A DNA stretch of 64,000 nucleotides from Chitinimonas prasina (GCF_030160395.1 NZ_BSOG01000004.1:124001-188000); one strand, 5' to 3'. Counted from the first letter of the stretch, positions 27,435 through 36,601 are shown. Made by a program: numbers and translations. Notes: generated by a model from the letters alone, not told the origin.

Positions 27435-27677
27435 GTTCTCTCTCCTTCCTGATACAGGGAAAAGCCCAATCAAAGCCGCGCATTATAACGCAGCGCAGCA
27501 AGCGCGGTGAGGTTGAAAATGCGGGTAAACGTCTGGCAATTCAAGCGCTAGCTACACGAACGCAACACTTGCCCTCACCAGCCGGCCCCACCGCTTAACC
27601 CGCACCGGGCAACCATGGCATGCTATCGACCAAACCCCATTACATAGTGCGGTCGCAGCGCCGCCACGGAGACAACC

Positions 27678-28109
27678 ATGCACCTGACCCGCCCCCTGCT
27701 TGCCAGCCTGCTGGCCCTGGCCATCAGCCCCGCCTTTGCCGATGCCAACAGCCCCATAGGCAGCTGGAAGAACATCAGCGACAAGACCAACAAGCCCGAA
27801 GCCATCATCCAGATATGGGAGGAGAATGGCGAGCTCAAGGGCAAGCTCACCAAGCTGTTCGAGAGCAAGGAAACCCTCTGCACCGCCTGCAAGGGTGACA
27901 AGAAGAACAAACCCTTGATAGGGCTGGAGATTATCTGGGGCGTCAAGAAAGATGGCGACGAGTGGGCAGGCGGCAAGATCATGGATCCGGACAACGGCGA
28001 TATCTATAGCGTCAAGCTGGCCTTGGCCGATGGCGGCCAGAAGCTCAAGGTGCGTGGCTATATGGGTTTCTCGCTGCTGGGCCGCACCCAGACCTGGATA
28101 CGCGAGTAA
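27678..28109 (+). CDS. DUF2147 periplasmic protein
   Basis: A 143-aa exported protein. The signal peptide ends AISPAFA, then comes a domain starting SPIGSWKNISDKTNKPEAII and ending with the GFSLLGRTQTWIR motif typical of DUF2147, a lipocalin-like beta domain. It has one pair of Cys (CTAC). Monocistronic; function unknown. Confidence 0.85.
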   Translation: MHLTRPLLASLLALAISPAFADANSPIGSWKNISDKTNKPEAIIQIWEENGELKGKLTKLFESKETLCTACKGDKKNKPLIGLEIIWGVKKDGDEWAGGKIMDPDNGDIYSVKLALADGGQKLKVRGYMGFSLLGRTQTWIRE

Positions 28110-28302
28110 ACGCCGGTTGTGGACTCAAGCCATGGACGACTGATGACGGGCTGCACCGGCACAAGGCAGCCTGAACCATCGGCAAGTATTGGCGCGCATG
28201 CCGCGCATTCATGGACCGACGCCGTCCCATACTGGAAATTTCACGTGTAGCGAGTAGGATGCGCGCCCCATACGCCCTCACTTCTCGCTCACGAGTTCAG
28301 CC

Positions 28303-29316
28303 ATGTCTTTGTTGAAAATCCTGCGTCTACAGCCCTACGCCACGCTGGCTAAAGACCTGCCCACCCCCAGTGCCAAGGCGCTGCATGACAAGGTGGTTCG
28401 TGGCAATTTTGTCGATGCGGAGCTGATGTTCGGCAAACTGTCGGGGGAGGCCAGGGAGCGGGCAGTCTATGGCTACGCCAACCTGGGCGATGCCGTCGAT
28501 GCTGCGGCAGCCTGGACCAAAAGCGCACCGCGCTCCGCACTCGCACACACGCTGCTCGGCGCCTCCCTGGTAATAGCAGGCTGGAAGATACGCGGCAGCA
28601 GCTATGCAGAAGATGTTGAACAAAACGCCTGGCGCCCCTTTATCGAGCACCTGGAAGCAGCCAAATCTGCCCTGGAAAAAGCAACCGAACTCGACACCAG
28701 TGCTGCCGAAGCACTGGCCTGGTTGATACATGTCGGCGTAGGCAAGAGCGAAGACCGGGAGCAAATAGACAGCTGGTTTGAAGAGGGCCTGCGCAGACAA
28801 CCCACCCACTGGGCCCTGCACATGAAGTACTTCTATGTGACGACGGAAAAATGGGGCGGCAGTCACAATGAAATGTTCGCTTATGCCGCAGACTGTTCCG
28901 CCAAATCTCCGCCCGGCAGCATGCTGCACGCCCTAGTCGCCTTCGCCTACAGCGAATATGCGCTAGCGCTGAACTCAGGCCAAAGCAGCGCAAGTTTGAA
29001 AACCCTGCGCAATGATAAGAACGCCAAAGCGTTGGTCGCCGCACTGTACAAATGGGTAGGCGCCAAACCGGGTGAACTGGAAACCAAGCTGATGCGCGTA
29101 TCCAGTCCGTTCAGCAGCGCTGGCCTCAACCACTTTGGTGCCGCGCTGTATCTCTGCGGTGCCACAGTTGAGGCCAAGATCGTACTGGCGGCCATGCGTG
29201 GCGAGATAGATTCAGTCCCTTGGGCCTGGATAGCAACCTCGACGAAGGAGAACGCCGCACCTGCTTTCGTCTATGACAAAGCCTGTCGCGAGCTGGGACT
29301 GGAGCAGGATTGGTAG
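28303..29316 (+). CDS. TPR/DUF4034-like soluble protein
   Basis: A 337-aa soluble, mostly helical protein. Repeated helix pairs (for example FIEHLEAAKSALEKATELD, AEALAWLIHVG) look like tetratricopeptide-type repeats. It resembles DUF4034 proteins, but I am not sure of the family. No signal or membrane segment. Clean coding character through the full length. It has no obvious operon partner; the TetR gene is 470 bases downstream. Confidence 0.6.
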   Translation: MSLLKILRLQPYATLAKDLPTPSAKALHDKVVRGNFVDAELMFGKLSGEARERAVYGYANLGDAVDAAAAWTKSAPRSALAHTLLGASLVIAGWKIRGSSYAEDVEQNAWRPFIEHLEAAKSALEKATELDTSAAEALAWLIHVGVGKSEDREQIDSWFEEGLRRQPTHWALHMKYFYVTTEKWGGSHNEMFAYAADCSAKSPPGSMLHALVAFAYSEYALALNSGQSSASLKTLRNDKNAKALVAALYKWVGAKPGELETKLMRVSSPFSSAGLNHFGAALYLCGATVEAKIVLAAMRGEIDSVPWAWIATSTKENAAPAFVYDKACRELGLEQDW

Positions 29317-29786
29317 TCGATGCGCCAGCCGTTTGCAACGCGTATCTATTAACGTTTGCGCAACCAGCACCTACCTGCCGGTTGCCCACAAGGCCGTTCT
29401 AATACCCCGAGAGCACAAAGTCCGAAGAAGCGCCCAGCGGCACTTATCAGCCCGGCGAAAACTCGGCTCCCCACGCTGGACAGGGATATCCCAGCATTGC
29501 GGCTGGCAGAAGCCGTGCAAGCACCACAAGCCGTCCACCCTGTCACCAGCAACCCTGCTAGCTTGCCCCGCCGACCACCAGCAGCTATGTATATCCGTTG
29601 CTGCCGAGCTTGCCGATCAATGGTCATCAAATTACGGTACATCCGTACAATAATGACCAGAGAGCGCGCTAATTGCATGGCATGTGGCCCCCGGCCCCCC
29701 ACTTTTGTGGCAGGACAAAGATAAAACCTGCCGGGAAAATATTGTTGCAAATGCATACCGGTATCATTCCGGTAGAATTGATCGCC
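29317..29786. other. 470-bp intergenic region with palindromes
   Basis: No open frame here looks coding on either strand. The region holds TGGTCAT at 29622 and ATGACCA at 29654 as an inverted pair enclosing TACGG-TACAT-CCGTA (29634-29648), and a further palindrome next to the TetR gene. It may be a regulatory region; I see nothing else. Confidence 0.5.
29756..29774. promoter_or_regulatory. Possible operator for the TetR regulator at 29787
   Basis: TACCGG, a 7-base spacer and CCGGTA form a perfect inverted repeat 12 bases before the TetR start codon, where autoregulation would act. Confidence 0.45.
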
Positions 29787-30467
29787 ATGAACAACCTCAC
29801 CATAGAGCACACAAGCAGTGCCACTGGCCGCAAACTGCAACGACGGGGCGAAGAGTCGCGCCGCCGTATACTCGACGCAACCCTAGTGTTGATTGCCAAG
29901 CGGGGGCTGCATGGCATCACCCATAGAGCGATCGCCGCCGAGGCTGGCGTTCCCCTGTCGCTGACCACCTATTTCTTCAATGGCATGAACGACCTGATCG
30001 AGCAGACCTTCGATCATTTCGTCCTGGTCGCCGCCAAAGACAATGTGGAGATGCTGAACCAGCTAAATCTCTATCTGTCCGACTTGCCGCCGGAGATCTT
30101 GCTGCGCTCGGGCGACGCACGCGTGGCGGTTCATCTCGAGGTCACCCGGCGGCTGGCCAACTTCATACGTATGCAGGCAGAGCTGCATTCCGTCGGGCTT
30201 GCCGTAGAGTTGAACTTCCTCTCGCTGTACCGGCTGGACCCACCAGTACGCGCCAAAGTGGTAGCCTATCGCGCCATGCTGGTTTCCGGCATCGCGCAAC
30301 TGGCTCGCATGGTGGGTTCCGACCAACCGGAAGTTGATGCCTCGCTGGTGCTCAGTGTCATCCACCGCCTGCAGTTCGAATGCATGAACCTGCCACCACC
30401 GTGGCCCGAGAGCCTGCTGGAAGCAGAGATCGGCCGCATGCTAGCCCTGGTCTTCCGTCTGCACTGA
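29787..30467 (+). CDS. TetR family transcriptional regulator
   Basis: A 226-aa repressor-type protein. The N-terminal HTH runs about residues 22-66 (ESRRRILDATLVLIAKRGLHGITHRAIAAEAG, then PLSLTTYFFNGM). The C-terminal ligand domain is unassigned. ATG 29787 is preferred to the longer upstream frame. The TSUP permease gene begins 94 bases downstream on the same strand and is a likely target. Confidence 0.88.
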   Translation: MNNLTIEHTSSATGRKLQRRGEESRRRILDATLVLIAKRGLHGITHRAIAAEAGVPLSLTTYFFNGMNDLIEQTFDHFVLVAAKDNVEMLNQLNLYLSDLPPEILLRSGDARVAVHLEVTRRLANFIRMQAELHSVGLAVELNFLSLYRLDPPVRAKVVAYRAMLVSGIAQLARMVGSDQPEVDASLVLSVIHRLQFECMNLPPPWPESLLEAEIGRMLALVFRLH

Positions 30468-30561
30468 ACCCGCAATTGCAACAAGCACTGGCAAACCCTC
30501 ATTGCCACGCCCCTTGGGCGGCAGGCAGCATGATAGGCCTGACCGTGACAGCCCCGCCCAA

Positions 30562-31341
30562 ATGCAAGCAATAGAACTCCTGCCGCTGGTCCTCATCGCC
30601 TTCTCGGCAGGCCTCATCGATGCCGCGGTGGGCGGCGGCGGGCTGATACAGGTGCCGGGTCTGTTTTCCACCCTACCCCAGCACACGCCCTCCACCCTGT
30701 TTGGCACCAACAAGTTCAGCTCGGTATTTGGTACCGGCATGGCGGCATGGCGCTACGCCCGCAAGATCGATATCGCCTGGAAGCTGGTCATTCCCGCCGC
30801 GCTGACCGCCTTCGCCTTCTCCTTTATCGGCGCCATGGCTGTCAGCTATATTCCGCCAGCGTGGATGCGTCCTCTGGTACTGGCCCTGTTGCTGTTCATG
30901 CTGGGCTATACATTGCGCAAGAAAGACTTCGGCGCACTGCACCGGCCCAGCCATATTGGTCGCCGCGAACTGATCATTGCGCTGGCCATAGGCGGTGCCA
31001 TCGGGTTCTATGATGGCCTGTTCGGCCCAGGCACCGGCAGTTTTCTGATCTTCCTGTTCATCCGCTTTTTCGGGTTTGACTTCCTCCGCGCCTCCAGCGC
31101 CGCCAAGATTGTCAATGTGGCCACCAACCTGGCCGCCCTCGTCTTCTTTATTCCTGCAGGCCATGTGTTGTACCACTATGCCATTCCCATGGCAGTGGCC
31201 AATATCGCCGGCGCTTTTATTGGTGCGCGCATGGCCATGCGTGGCGGCACCACCTTGATACGCAAGCTCTTCATCGGCCTGGTCAGTGTGCTGATCGCCA
31301 AACTGGCCTGGGATATCTTCGGCACATTGTTGGCGCGCTAA
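30562..31341 (+). CDS. TSUP (TauE/SafE) family permease
   Basis: A 259-aa inner-membrane protein with about eight membrane helices in two repeats. It shows the TSUP signatures IDAAVGGGGLIQVP and GFYDGLFGPGTGSFL. Such proteins export sulfite, sulfoacetate or other organic anions. The substrate is not known here; the neighbouring TetR regulator suggests induction by a small molecule. Confidence 0.88.
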   Translation: MQAIELLPLVLIAFSAGLIDAAVGGGGLIQVPGLFSTLPQHTPSTLFGTNKFSSVFGTGMAAWRYARKIDIAWKLVIPAALTAFAFSFIGAMAVSYIPPAWMRPLVLALLLFMLGYTLRKKDFGALHRPSHIGRRELIIALAIGGAIGFYDGLFGPGTGSFLIFLFIRFFGFDFLRASSAAKIVNVATNLAALVFFIPAGHVLYHYAIPMAVANIAGAFIGARMAMRGGTTLIRKLFIGLVSVLIAKLAWDIFGTLLAR

Positions 31342-31378
31342 ACACACAGGCTCACACGATCTACACACCGCAACCCGC

Positions 31379-31407
31379 TTGACAAATGACCGACGGTCAC
31401 TTGTAAT
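31379..31407 (+). promoter_or_regulatory. Promoter of the SDR gene
   Basis: TTGACA, a 17-base spacer and TGTAAT. The spacer contains a 13-bp palindrome (31387-31399), so a bound repressor would block RNA polymerase directly. Confidence 0.7.
31387..31399. promoter_or_regulatory. Operator 1, TGACC-GAC-GGTCA
   Basis: A perfect 5+3+5 palindrome lying between the -35 and -10. It matches the half-site of operator 2, whose centre is 33 bases away. Confidence 0.7.
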
Positions 31408-31419
31408 ACACCCACAAAA

Positions 31420-31432
31420 TGACCAATGGTCA
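31420..31432. promoter_or_regulatory. Operator 2, TGACC-AAT-GGTCA
   Basis: A second perfect palindrome with the same arms, just downstream of the predicted transcription start, three helical turns from operator 1. The arms resemble RutR/TetR-type sites. The TetR gene at 32314 is the natural candidate to bind. Confidence 0.7.
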
Positions 31433-31459
31433 TATCAATCAGACGGGAATTAAGCAGGC

Positions 31460-32245
31460 ATGGACAACATCAAGGGCAAATGGGCGTTGGTCACAGGCGC
31501 ATCAAGCGGCTTCGGCATGGATTTCGCCACGGCCCTGGCTGAACGCGGGGCCAACCTGATATTGACCGCAAGGCGCACCGAACCCATGGAAAAGCTTGCC
31601 GCCAGCCTGCGCGCATTGCATGGCATCGAGGTGGTGGTAGAGGCGGCCGACCTAGCCGCCCCCGGTGCCGGCACTGCACTCAAGGCCCAACTGGACTGCC
31701 ACGGACTGGCCGTGGATGTGCTGATCAACAATGCCGGTTTTGGTGTGTATGGCCAGTTTGTTGATCAGCCCTTGGGCAAGACCCTGGAGATGCTGCAACT
31801 CAATGTGGTCAGCCTGACCGAACTGACGCATGTATTTGCGGCCGACATGGTCAAGCGCGGTGGCGGACATATCCTGCTGGTGGCCAGCATCGGCGGCTAT
31901 CAGGCCACCCCGACCTATGCGGCCTACGCAGCCAGCAAGGCCTATGTGTTGCTGTTTGGCGAGGCCCTGCATACCGAGTTGGCCCCCAGCAAGGTCAAGG
32001 TCAGCGTGCTATCCCCCGGCGTAACCGCCACGAGCTTCCTCGCAGTATCGGGCCAGCAGACCACGCCTTACCAGAGGCTGCTGATGATGCAATCGCGCCC
32101 GGTGGTGGATATCGGCCTGAAGGCGCTATTCAACGGCACCGCCAGCGTGATTCCGGGCGTAGGCAACAAGCTCACCATCTTCAGCAACCGCTTCGCCCCC
32201 CGCAGCCTGCAAAGCCGCGTGGCCTACCAGCTGATGAAAAACTAG
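31460..32245 (+). CDS. Short-chain dehydrogenase/reductase
   Basis: A 261-aa SDR oxidoreductase with the cofactor motif TGASSGFG, the NNAG motif (LINNAGFGVYG), a catalytic Ser in LLVASIGG and YAAYAASKAY containing the YxxxK pair. It uses NAD(P)H; the substrate is unknown. It is preceded by a promoter with two operators and followed by a TetR gene, so its expression is probably repressed and inducible. Confidence 0.9.
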   Translation: MDNIKGKWALVTGASSGFGMDFATALAERGANLILTARRTEPMEKLAASLRALHGIEVVVEAADLAAPGAGTALKAQLDCHGLAVDVLINNAGFGVYGQFVDQPLGKTLEMLQLNVVSLTELTHVFAADMVKRGGGHILLVASIGGYQATPTYAAYAASKAYVLLFGEALHTELAPSKVKVSVLSPGVTATSFLAVSGQQTTPYQRLLMMQSRPVVDIGLKALFNGTASVIPGVGNKLTIFSNRFAPRSLQSRVAYQLMKN

Positions 32246-32313
32246 TAGCAGCCCGGCCTGCAGATAGGGGCGCGGCAATTCAGCCGCTCCCCAAACAGGG
32301 TAGAATTGTGGCC

Positions 32314-32964
32314 ATGACCCAACGTGCCCTTGATAGCGAGGACAAACAGGCCCGACGCGATGCCATCCTGGCAGCAGCGCGCGGACTGTTCCTGCAAGAT
32401 ACCCGCAACCTACCTTCCGTCGCCCGGATTGCCGAAGCCGCCGGCCTCGCCAAGGGCACGGTTTATCTGTACTTCTGCACCAAGGAAGAAATCTTCATGG
32501 GCCTGCTGTGGGCCGAATGGCTCGGCCTGCTGCAGGAAGTACACGACAGCTTCAGCCCGGAAGGCGGCAGCGCCGAGGTACAGCTGACGCGCTTCATGCA
32601 GCGCTATGTCTGCTATCTGGACGAGCACCCGGAGCTGATGCGGCTGGATGCCATGGCCTATAGCGTGCTGGAGCAGAATCTGGGGCTGGAGCAGCTGCGT
32701 GCTTTCAAGCTGGAGCTGACCCAAGGCCTGGTCAGTGCTGGCGCCGCCCTGGAAGCCGCCCTGGGCCTGCCGGCCGGCCGGGGGCTTAGCCTGCTGACAC
32801 GCGCCTATGCCCTCACCCGCGGCCTGTGGCAATCGCTGGACTACCCGGACAGCCTTTGCCGTCTGCTCGATGAACCGGTATTTGCCCCAATACGACCAGA
32901 CTTCCGCACCGAGCTGCTGGCCGCCCTGGGAGAGTACTGGCGGGGTGCGCTGGCAACCCCCTGA
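32314..32964 (+). CDS. TetR family transcriptional regulator
   Basis: A 216-aa protein with the N-terminal HTH (DAILAAARGLFLQD, IAEAAGLAKGTVYLYFCTKEEIF) and a C-terminal ligand domain of the YsiA/AcrR kind. ATG 32314 is used; a GTG two codons earlier is possible. It follows the SDR gene by 68 bases and is the likely ligand of the two palindromes upstream of that gene. Confidence 0.9.
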   Translation: MTQRALDSEDKQARRDAILAAARGLFLQDTRNLPSVARIAEAAGLAKGTVYLYFCTKEEIFMGLLWAEWLGLLQEVHDSFSPEGGSAEVQLTRFMQRYVCYLDEHPELMRLDAMAYSVLEQNLGLEQLRAFKLELTQGLVSAGAALEAALGLPAGRGLSLLTRAYALTRGLWQSLDYPDSLCRLLDEPVFAPIRPDFRTELLAALGEYWRGALATP

Positions 32965-33303
32965 CCCCCTGCGGGGGCCAGCCTGCGTGCAGGCAATAGC
33001 TGGCGATATCCGATGCCTAACGCTCGCTTAATACAAAAACCCGAACAGCATAAATATGCCTTGCAAGCCTTTATGCAGGCCAATATCCAAAGCCCGATCA
33101 ATCGCCGCCAAAGAAATATTTATTTTTATTCATTGACTCAACCAGCAGAACTGCGTAAAACGGAGATGCAGGATCTTCAAGTAGAAAACCAGTTAGTTAC
33201 TTTGTGCGTCTAAAGCTGTACCATTCGTGCTCGTTCCGTTCTCGACTCCTTGAATGTCATGCATATGGGCATGTGCCCAACACTACACAAAAGGATATTC
33301 AAG
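32965..33303 (+). promoter_or_regulatory. Promoter and leader region of the cold-shock gene
   Basis: This 339-base gap starts with two GC hairpins after the TetR stop (32965-32977 and 32981-32994). An AT-rich stretch follows, with TTGACT at 33133-33138, a 17-base spacer and TAAAAC at 33156-33161. A start near 33168 would give a leader of about 136 nt, the form seen in cspA genes. TGGGCATGTGCCCA (33265-33278) is a 14-bp palindrome near the ribosome site. A 66-codon open frame at 33013 overlaps this control region and is not supported. Confidence 0.55.
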
Positions 33304-33507
33304 ATGGAAACAGGTACCGTTAAGTGGTTCAATGACGCCAAGGGTTTTGGTTTTATCACCCCTGATGATGGCAGCAAGGATTTGTTCGCCCACTTCTCCG
33401 AAATTCGTTCGGAAGGCTTCAAGTCGCTGGCAGAAGGCCAAAAGGTCTCCTACGTTGCCGGCATGGGTCAAAAAGGCCCGCAAGCCACCAACATTCAAAT
33501 GGTATAA
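33304..33507 (+). CDS. Cold-shock protein (CspA family)
   Basis: A 67-aa single cold-shock domain with the RNA-binding motifs [12 protein letters not shown] (RNP1) and LFAHFSEI (RNP2-like). It binds single-stranded nucleic acid and melts RNA structure. ATG 33304 has AAAGGA upstream. A long leader and a strong terminator flank it. Confidence 0.95.
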   Translation: METGTVKWFNDAKGFGFITPDDGSKDLFAHFSEIRSEGFKSLAEGQKVSYVAGMGQKGPQATNIQMV

Positions 33508-33600
33508 TCTGCTACTTGGCAGAATTTATATCTCAGCGAGACGTTTGATTCAGGCGGTTGGTTTGATACAGACCAATTAGCCTAAGATTCTGATTGCTGT

Positions 33601-33637
33601 AAAAAGGCAATTCCCCTCAAAAGGAATTGCCTTTTTG
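33601..33637. terminator. Bidirectional terminator of csp and apaG
   Basis: AAAAAGGCAATTCC pairs with GGAATTGCCTTTTT around CCTCAAAA. T tracts occur on both strands, so it can also end the convergent apaG transcript. Confidence 0.88.
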
Positions 33638-33779
33638 TATTCTGCGCGGGATTACCCTGGCTGCATTTAAAATGCAGCCTATGTTTGCACCATTGATTGC
33701 AAACTGTGCAGCGATTGCACCCCCTACAAGCATGGCGTGGGGGTAATTTCCATCATCAGCCGGCTACGCCCGACGTGGT

Positions 33780-34163
33780 TCAATGCAAGACCCTGGGAAC
33801 CGACAGCACAAACTGATCGACGACAGCGTCAAAGCATTCACCATCCTCAGCACGGAACTGATAACTGCCGTGCATGGTGCCTACAGGTGAACTCAGTGCG
33901 ACGCCACTGGTATAGCCATATGCCTGCCCCGGCTGGAGGCTGGGCTGCTCACCCACCACCCCCTGACCACGCACCTCCTGCACCTTGCCATCGGCCTCGG
34001 TGATGACCCAGTGCCGCGTGAGCAACTGGGCGGCAACGGTACCAGTGTTGACAATGCTGATGTGGTAGGCAAACACATGGCGATTCGCCTCCTCGTCCGA
34101 CTGATCGGCGAGAAACTGGGTTTGCACGGTAACGGTGATGTCGTACTTGCGGGATTCGCCCAT
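33780..34163 (-). CDS. apaG: ApaG family protein
   Basis: A 127-aa ApaG domain protein (fibronectin-III-like fold) with the family features [22 protein letters not shown], the [12 protein letters not shown] segment and MHGSYQF near the end. Linked in other species to Co2+ resistance and Mg2+ efflux; the molecular role is unclear. It is divergent from rpe with about 120 bases between starts. Confidence 0.94.
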   Translation of the reverse strand: MGESRKYDITVTVQTQFLADQSDEEANRHVFAYHISIVNTGTVAAQLLTRHWVITEADGKVQEVRGQGVVGEQPSLQPGQAYGYTSGVALSSPVGTMHGSYQFRAEDGECFDAVVDQFVLSVPRVLH

Positions 34164-34284
34164 GGTGCCTTGGCGTAATGTGAGAGTGACGGACGAAGAT
34201 TACACGCGAAAACGCAGTCAACGACAAGGCGCTCATCGGTTTCCGGTAAAATCTATACCTCTTCCCACCTCGCAGAGCACCGCC

Positions 34285-34968
34285 ATGAGCCAGCCCACCT
34301 TCCGCATTGCCCCTTCCATCCTCTCTGCCAACTTTGCCAAGCTGGGCGAGGAAGTGCAGAACGTCATTGCGGCCGGTGCCGACATCATTCACTTCGACGT
34401 GATGGACAACCATTACGTGCCGAATCTGACCATAGGCCCCATGATTTGCGAGGCTATCCGCCCCTGTACCGACGCACTGATCGATGTGCATCTGATGGTC
34501 AAGCCGGTAGACCGCATCATCCCCGATTTCGCCAAGGCCGGCGCCAACATCATCACCTTCCACCCCGAGGCCAGCGAGCATATCGATCGCAGCCTGGGCC
34601 TGATCCGCGAACAGGGCTGCAAGGCCGGCCTGGTGTTCAATCCCGCCACCCCGCTGCACTACCTGGACCATGTTATGGACAAGCTGGACATGATACTGCT
34701 GATGTCAGTCAACCCAGGCTTTGGCGGCCAGAAGTTCATTCCCGGCACACTGGACAAGCTACGCGAGGCGCGTCGCCGCATCGACGAATACACGGCCAAG
34801 ACCGGCCGGGAAATCTGGCTGGAGATCGATGGCGGGGTAAAGGTGGACAATATCGCCGAGATCGCCCGTGCCGGCGCAGACACTTTTGTGGCTGGCTCGG
34901 CCATCTACAACACACCGGACTACAAGGCCACCATAGACGCCATGCGCGCAGAACTGGCCAAGGCCTGA
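34285..34968 (+). CDS. rpe: Ribulose-phosphate 3-epimerase
   Basis: A TIM-barrel enzyme of the pentose phosphate and Calvin pathways interconverting ribulose-5-P and xylulose-5-P. The 227-aa product has [27 protein letters not shown], the HLMV strand and LEIDGGV. The catalytic Asps lie in these segments. ATG 34285 replaces a longer frame that runs into apaG control DNA. Confidence 0.97.
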   Translation: MSQPTFRIAPSILSANFAKLGEEVQNVIAAGADIIHFDVMDNHYVPNLTIGPMICEAIRPCTDALIDVHLMVKPVDRIIPDFAKAGANIITFHPEASEHIDRSLGLIREQGCKAGLVFNPATPLHYLDHVMDKLDMILLMSVNPGFGGQKFIPGTLDKLREARRRIDEYTAKTGREIWLEIDGGVKVDNIAEIARAGADTFVAGSAIYNTPDYKATIDAMRAELAKA

Positions 34969-35002
34969 CCCAGGCGGATATCCCACCAGCACAGAGCCAT
35001 CT

Positions 35003-35770
35003 ATGCACAACCGCCCCAATCGATGCTACATCCTTACCGGCGCCTCACGCGGCCTGGGCCTGGGCATCGCCCGAGCCATTGCAGCACAGGGCGACCACCT
35101 GATCGCGCTGGCTCGGCAGGAGACGCCCGAGCTGGCACAGCTGGGCGCCGCCCTGCCCGGTTACCGCTTTTTGGCCGTAGACCTGGCCAATATCGACCAG
35201 GTCAGCGAAATCGCCGAGGAACTACTGGGCTCCTTGTCGGCAATGGACTGGCAAGGCATCTACCTGATCAACAATGCAGGCGTGGTCGAGCCCATAGGGT
35301 CGGCAGGCAGTTATGGCGATGCCGAGATGGCCCGCTGCCTCACAGTCAACCTGACTGCTGCCATACAGTTCAGCAATGCCTTCCTGCGACACCTGCGCAA
35401 CCGTGCCTGCGACAAGCGCATACTCCAGATCAGCTCCGGCGCGGGCCGCAATGCCTATACCGGCTGGAGCGCCTATTGCGCCAGCAAGGCCGGGCTGGAT
35501 ATGTATAGCCGCTGCGTGGGGCTGGAGCAGGATGGCCTGCCCCACCCAGTGCGCATGGCATCGCTGGCGCCCGGCATCATTGATACCGGCATGCAAGCCA
35601 GCATACGTGCCACGCCCGAGGGGGATTTCCCCTTGCTGGAGCAATTCAGGCAATACCACGCCAATGGCGAACTGGCCGACCCGGATAGCCGGGGACGTGC
35701 AATCGTGCAACTGTTGCATACCGACCATATCGGCCATGGCGCCGTACTGAATATCCGCGACTTTATCTGA
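35003..35770 (+). CDS. SDR family oxidoreductase (sepiapterin/benzil-reductase-like)
   Basis: A 255-aa SDR with YILTGASRGLGLGIA, INNAGVVEP, ILQISSGAG and WSAYCASKAGLD holding the YxxxK pair. It resembles bacterial sepiapterin-reductase-type or YueD-like SDRs. It lies between rpe and gph and its stop overlaps the gph start, so it is probably co-transcribed. Substrate unknown. Confidence 0.85.
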   Translation: MHNRPNRCYILTGASRGLGLGIARAIAAQGDHLIALARQETPELAQLGAALPGYRFLAVDLANIDQVSEIAEELLGSLSAMDWQGIYLINNAGVVEPIGSAGSYGDAEMARCLTVNLTAAIQFSNAFLRHLRNRACDKRILQISSGAGRNAYTGWSAYCASKAGLDMYSRCVGLEQDGLPHPVRMASLAPGIIDTGMQASIRATPEGDFPLLEQFRQYHANGELADPDSRGRAIVQLLHTDHIGHGAVLNIRDFI

Positions 35771-36438
35771 TGCCCATCAAAGCCATAGCCCTTGACCTGG
35801 ACGGCACCCTGCTGGACACCATTGCCGACCTTGCCGCCGCGGCCAATGCCATGCGCAGCGACTTCGACCTGCCCGCCCTGGAACAGGACAGGCTGGCCAG
35901 CTTTGTTGGCGGCGGCATGGCGCAGCTGGTACACCGCTCGCTCACCGACGCGCGCGAGGGCCAGGCCGAGCCTGAGCAGCACGCAGCCGGCATCGCCGCT
36001 TTCTGCCGCCACTATGATCGCCTGCTGGCCGTCAAAACCCGCCCCTATCCCGGTGTCGTTGCCGGCTTGGAGGCTTTCAGGTCCATGGGATTACGGCTGG
36101 CGGTAGTCACCAACAAGCCTTTGCGCTTCACCGAGCCTGTGCTGGCGCAGACTGGCCTGCTGCCCTACTTCGACATCGTATTAGGCGGCGACAGCCTGCC
36201 AGAGAAAAAACCCCATCCCCTGCCCTTGCAGACGGTATGCCAGCAGTTCGGCATCACAGCGGCCGAACTACTGATGGTAGGCGACTCCCATTTTGATCGT
36301 GACGCCGCCAAAAATGCCGGTGCACCTTGTCTGCTGCTCGACTATGGCTACGAGGATGTGCGTGGACTACAGTGCGCCGGCATCATCTCCAGCCTTGTCG
36401 AGGCAGTGGATTTCGTGAAGAATGCTGGCTCGGATTGA
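35770..36438 (+). CDS. gph: Phosphoglycolate phosphatase
   Basis: A 222-aa HAD-superfamily phosphatase that removes phosphoglycolate formed in DNA repair or photorespiration-like routes. The motifs are LDLDGTLLDT (the two nucleophile-region Asps), LAVVTNK (motif II), KKPHPLPL (motif III) and MVGDSHFDRDAA (motif IV). It precedes trpE in a gph-trpE-trpG layout common in proteobacteria. ATG 35770 shares a base with the preceding stop. Confidence 0.95.
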   Translation: MPIKAIALDLDGTLLDTIADLAAAANAMRSDFDLPALEQDRLASFVGGGMAQLVHRSLTDAREGQAEPEQHAAGIAAFCRHYDRLLAVKTRPYPGVVAGLEAFRSMGLRLAVVTNKPLRFTEPVLAQTGLLPYFDIVLGGDSLPEKKPHPLPLQTVCQQFGITAAELLMVGDSHFDRDAAKNAGAPCLLLDYGYEDVRGLQCAGIISSLVEAVDFVKNAGSD

Positions 36439-36504
36439 TGGCTTGCCTGCACTTGCAGGCCTCGATTCCGCCCCACACTATCCAGACGAACGACTTCAGA
36501 CATC

Positions 36505-36552
36505 ATGACAAGAGATTCCAAGCACTGCGGGCTGACCTGGCGATGGCGCTAA
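36505..36552 (+). CDS. Possible trp leader peptide
   Basis: A 15-codon frame ending in Thr-Trp-Arg-Trp-Arg before TAA, 49 bases upstream of trpE. Two Trp codons one residue apart fit attenuation by ribosome stalling. Against it, the ribosome site is weak and no clear terminator hairpin is visible, although TTTTT occurs at 36569-36573. I regard it as a candidate only. Confidence 0.3.
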   Translation: MTRDSKHCGLTWRWR

Positions 36553-36601
36553 TCGCGTCCTCCCGGTTTTTCACTTCACCCCTTTGCCAGGAAAGCTCGC
36601 C

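Noticed and set aside
29349..29840. 163-codon minus-strand frame in the 29.3-29.8 kb gap
   Set aside because: No family match, runs into the TetR gene and shows no ribosome site.
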